From Croceicoccus naphthovorans (GTDB lineage Bacteria > Pseudomonadota > Alphaproteobacteria > Sphingomonadales > Sphingomonadaceae), in contig NZ_CP011770.1 in the NCBI RefSeq assembly GCF_001028705.1, positions 2,235,501 to 2,299,500 on the forward strand: DNA of 64,000 nt, written 5' to 3'. Of the stretch, positions 63,660-64,000 are shown piece by piece. The position numbers and the translations under genes were made by a program. Numbering within the stretch: the first letter of the stretch is position 1; every line of letters starts with the position of its first letter. The notes beneath the pieces are model-generated. The model was not told the origin of the DNA and did no database searches. It was given only the letters and a program-made list of their open reading frames with translations.

Positions 63660-64000
63660 TCAGTGCAGCTTGCCCTCGTGCAGGCGGACGACCCGGTCCA
63701 TCCGTGCCGCCAGCCGCTCATTATGCGTGGCGATCAAGGCGGCGCTGCCCTGCCCGCGCACCAGCCGCAGAAATTCCTCCAGCACGCGGTCGCTGGTCGC
63801 CTCGTCAAGGTTGCCGGTGGGTTCGTCCGCCAACACCAGTTCGGGTTTGTTCGCCAAGGCGCGAGCGACGGCCACACGCTGCTGCTCACCGCCTGAAAGC
63901 TGGCTGGGCCGATGCGTGAGGCGATGACCGAGGCCGAGCGCGGTCAGCAGTTCCTTTGCCCGCTCCTCCGCCTCTGCGCGCGGCACGCCCGAGACAAGTT
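63660..64000 (-). CDS. LolD-like ABC transporter ATP-binding protein, C-terminal part
   Basis: Only the C-terminal 113 codons are in the window; the protein continues past the right edge. The visible part has the ABC signature [19 protein letters not shown], Walker [21 protein letters not shown], and the H-loop [15 protein letters not shown]. Lipoprotein-release LolD proteins have this exact pattern. Confidence 0.88.
   Translation of the reverse strand, partial: LVSGVPRAEAEERAKELLTALGLGHRLTHRPSQLSGGEQQRVAVARALANKPELVLADEPTGNLDEATSDRVLEEFLRLVRGQGSAALIATHNERLAARMDRVVRLHEGKLH

Overview
The window is high-GC, densely coded DNA that reads as the chromosome of an alphaproteobacterium, most likely Sphingomonadales. 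The signs are a C4-type 5-aminolevulinate synthase, a ScfR/PccR-type regulator of propionyl-CoA metabolism, an alphaproteobacterial-style structured leader before an ornithine-decarboxylase-like gene, lepB-rnc-era order, and several small proteins common in sphingomonads. The taxonomic call is inference from gene content. No tRNA, rRNA or CRISPR array was seen.

Layout. 0-7.2 kb: propionyl/methylmalonyl-CoA module on the minus strand (pccB, OsmC-like, epimerase, enoyl-CoA hydratase, methylmalonyl-CoA mutase, start of a transporter) with a divergent ScfR-type regulator and TTTGCAAA operators between them. 7.3-10.8 kb: small exported protein, RhlE-like RNA helicase, glutathione reductase. 10.9-13.1 kb: a patch of gene remnants (AraC, TetR and fumarylacetoacetate-hydrolase fragments) around one intact formylglycine-generating enzyme. 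13.5-15.6 kb: TadE/TadG-like pair. 15.9-18.5 kb: small proteins, cold-shock protein, pgi. 18.6-21.8 kb: lepB-rnc-era and a YcxB-like protein. 21.8-30 kb: MFS exporter, topA, a secreted protein of unknown function, dprA, plsY, murI. 30-41.7 kb: hemA, nitronate monooxygenase, CPBP protease, a polyamine cluster (decarboxylase with structured leader, HTH regulator, carboxynorspermidine decarboxylase, lipoprotein, carboxynorspermidine-synthase-like dehydrogenase), MAPEG protein, rRNA/tRNA methyltransferase, NAD(P)HX repair enzyme. 41.7-50 kb: ilvD, DUF3806-type protein, PhoX, a PDZ-like protein, DUF3857/transglutaminase protein, N-formylglutamate amidohydrolase, ispE. 50-53.4 kb: an intact IS3-family element inserted in a small lipoprotein gene, then ETF-ubiquinone oxidoreductase. 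53.5-64 kb: UDG-like protein, lytic transglycosylase, moaB, several conserved proteins, a radical SAM protein, dnaE and a LolD-like ATPase running off the right edge.

Most of this is core metabolism and housekeeping. I did not find a convincing new multi-gene defence or mobile system. The most rewarding items are the structured leader with mutually exclusive pairings before the decarboxylase (34161-34262), the linked alternative spermidine pathway, the IS insertion whose removal restores a lipoprotein gene exactly in frame, the remnant patch with an orphan formylglycine-generating enzyme, and a cysteine-free UDG-like protein. At least five genes appear to start with TTG, three of them overlapping the upstream stop codon as TTGA.
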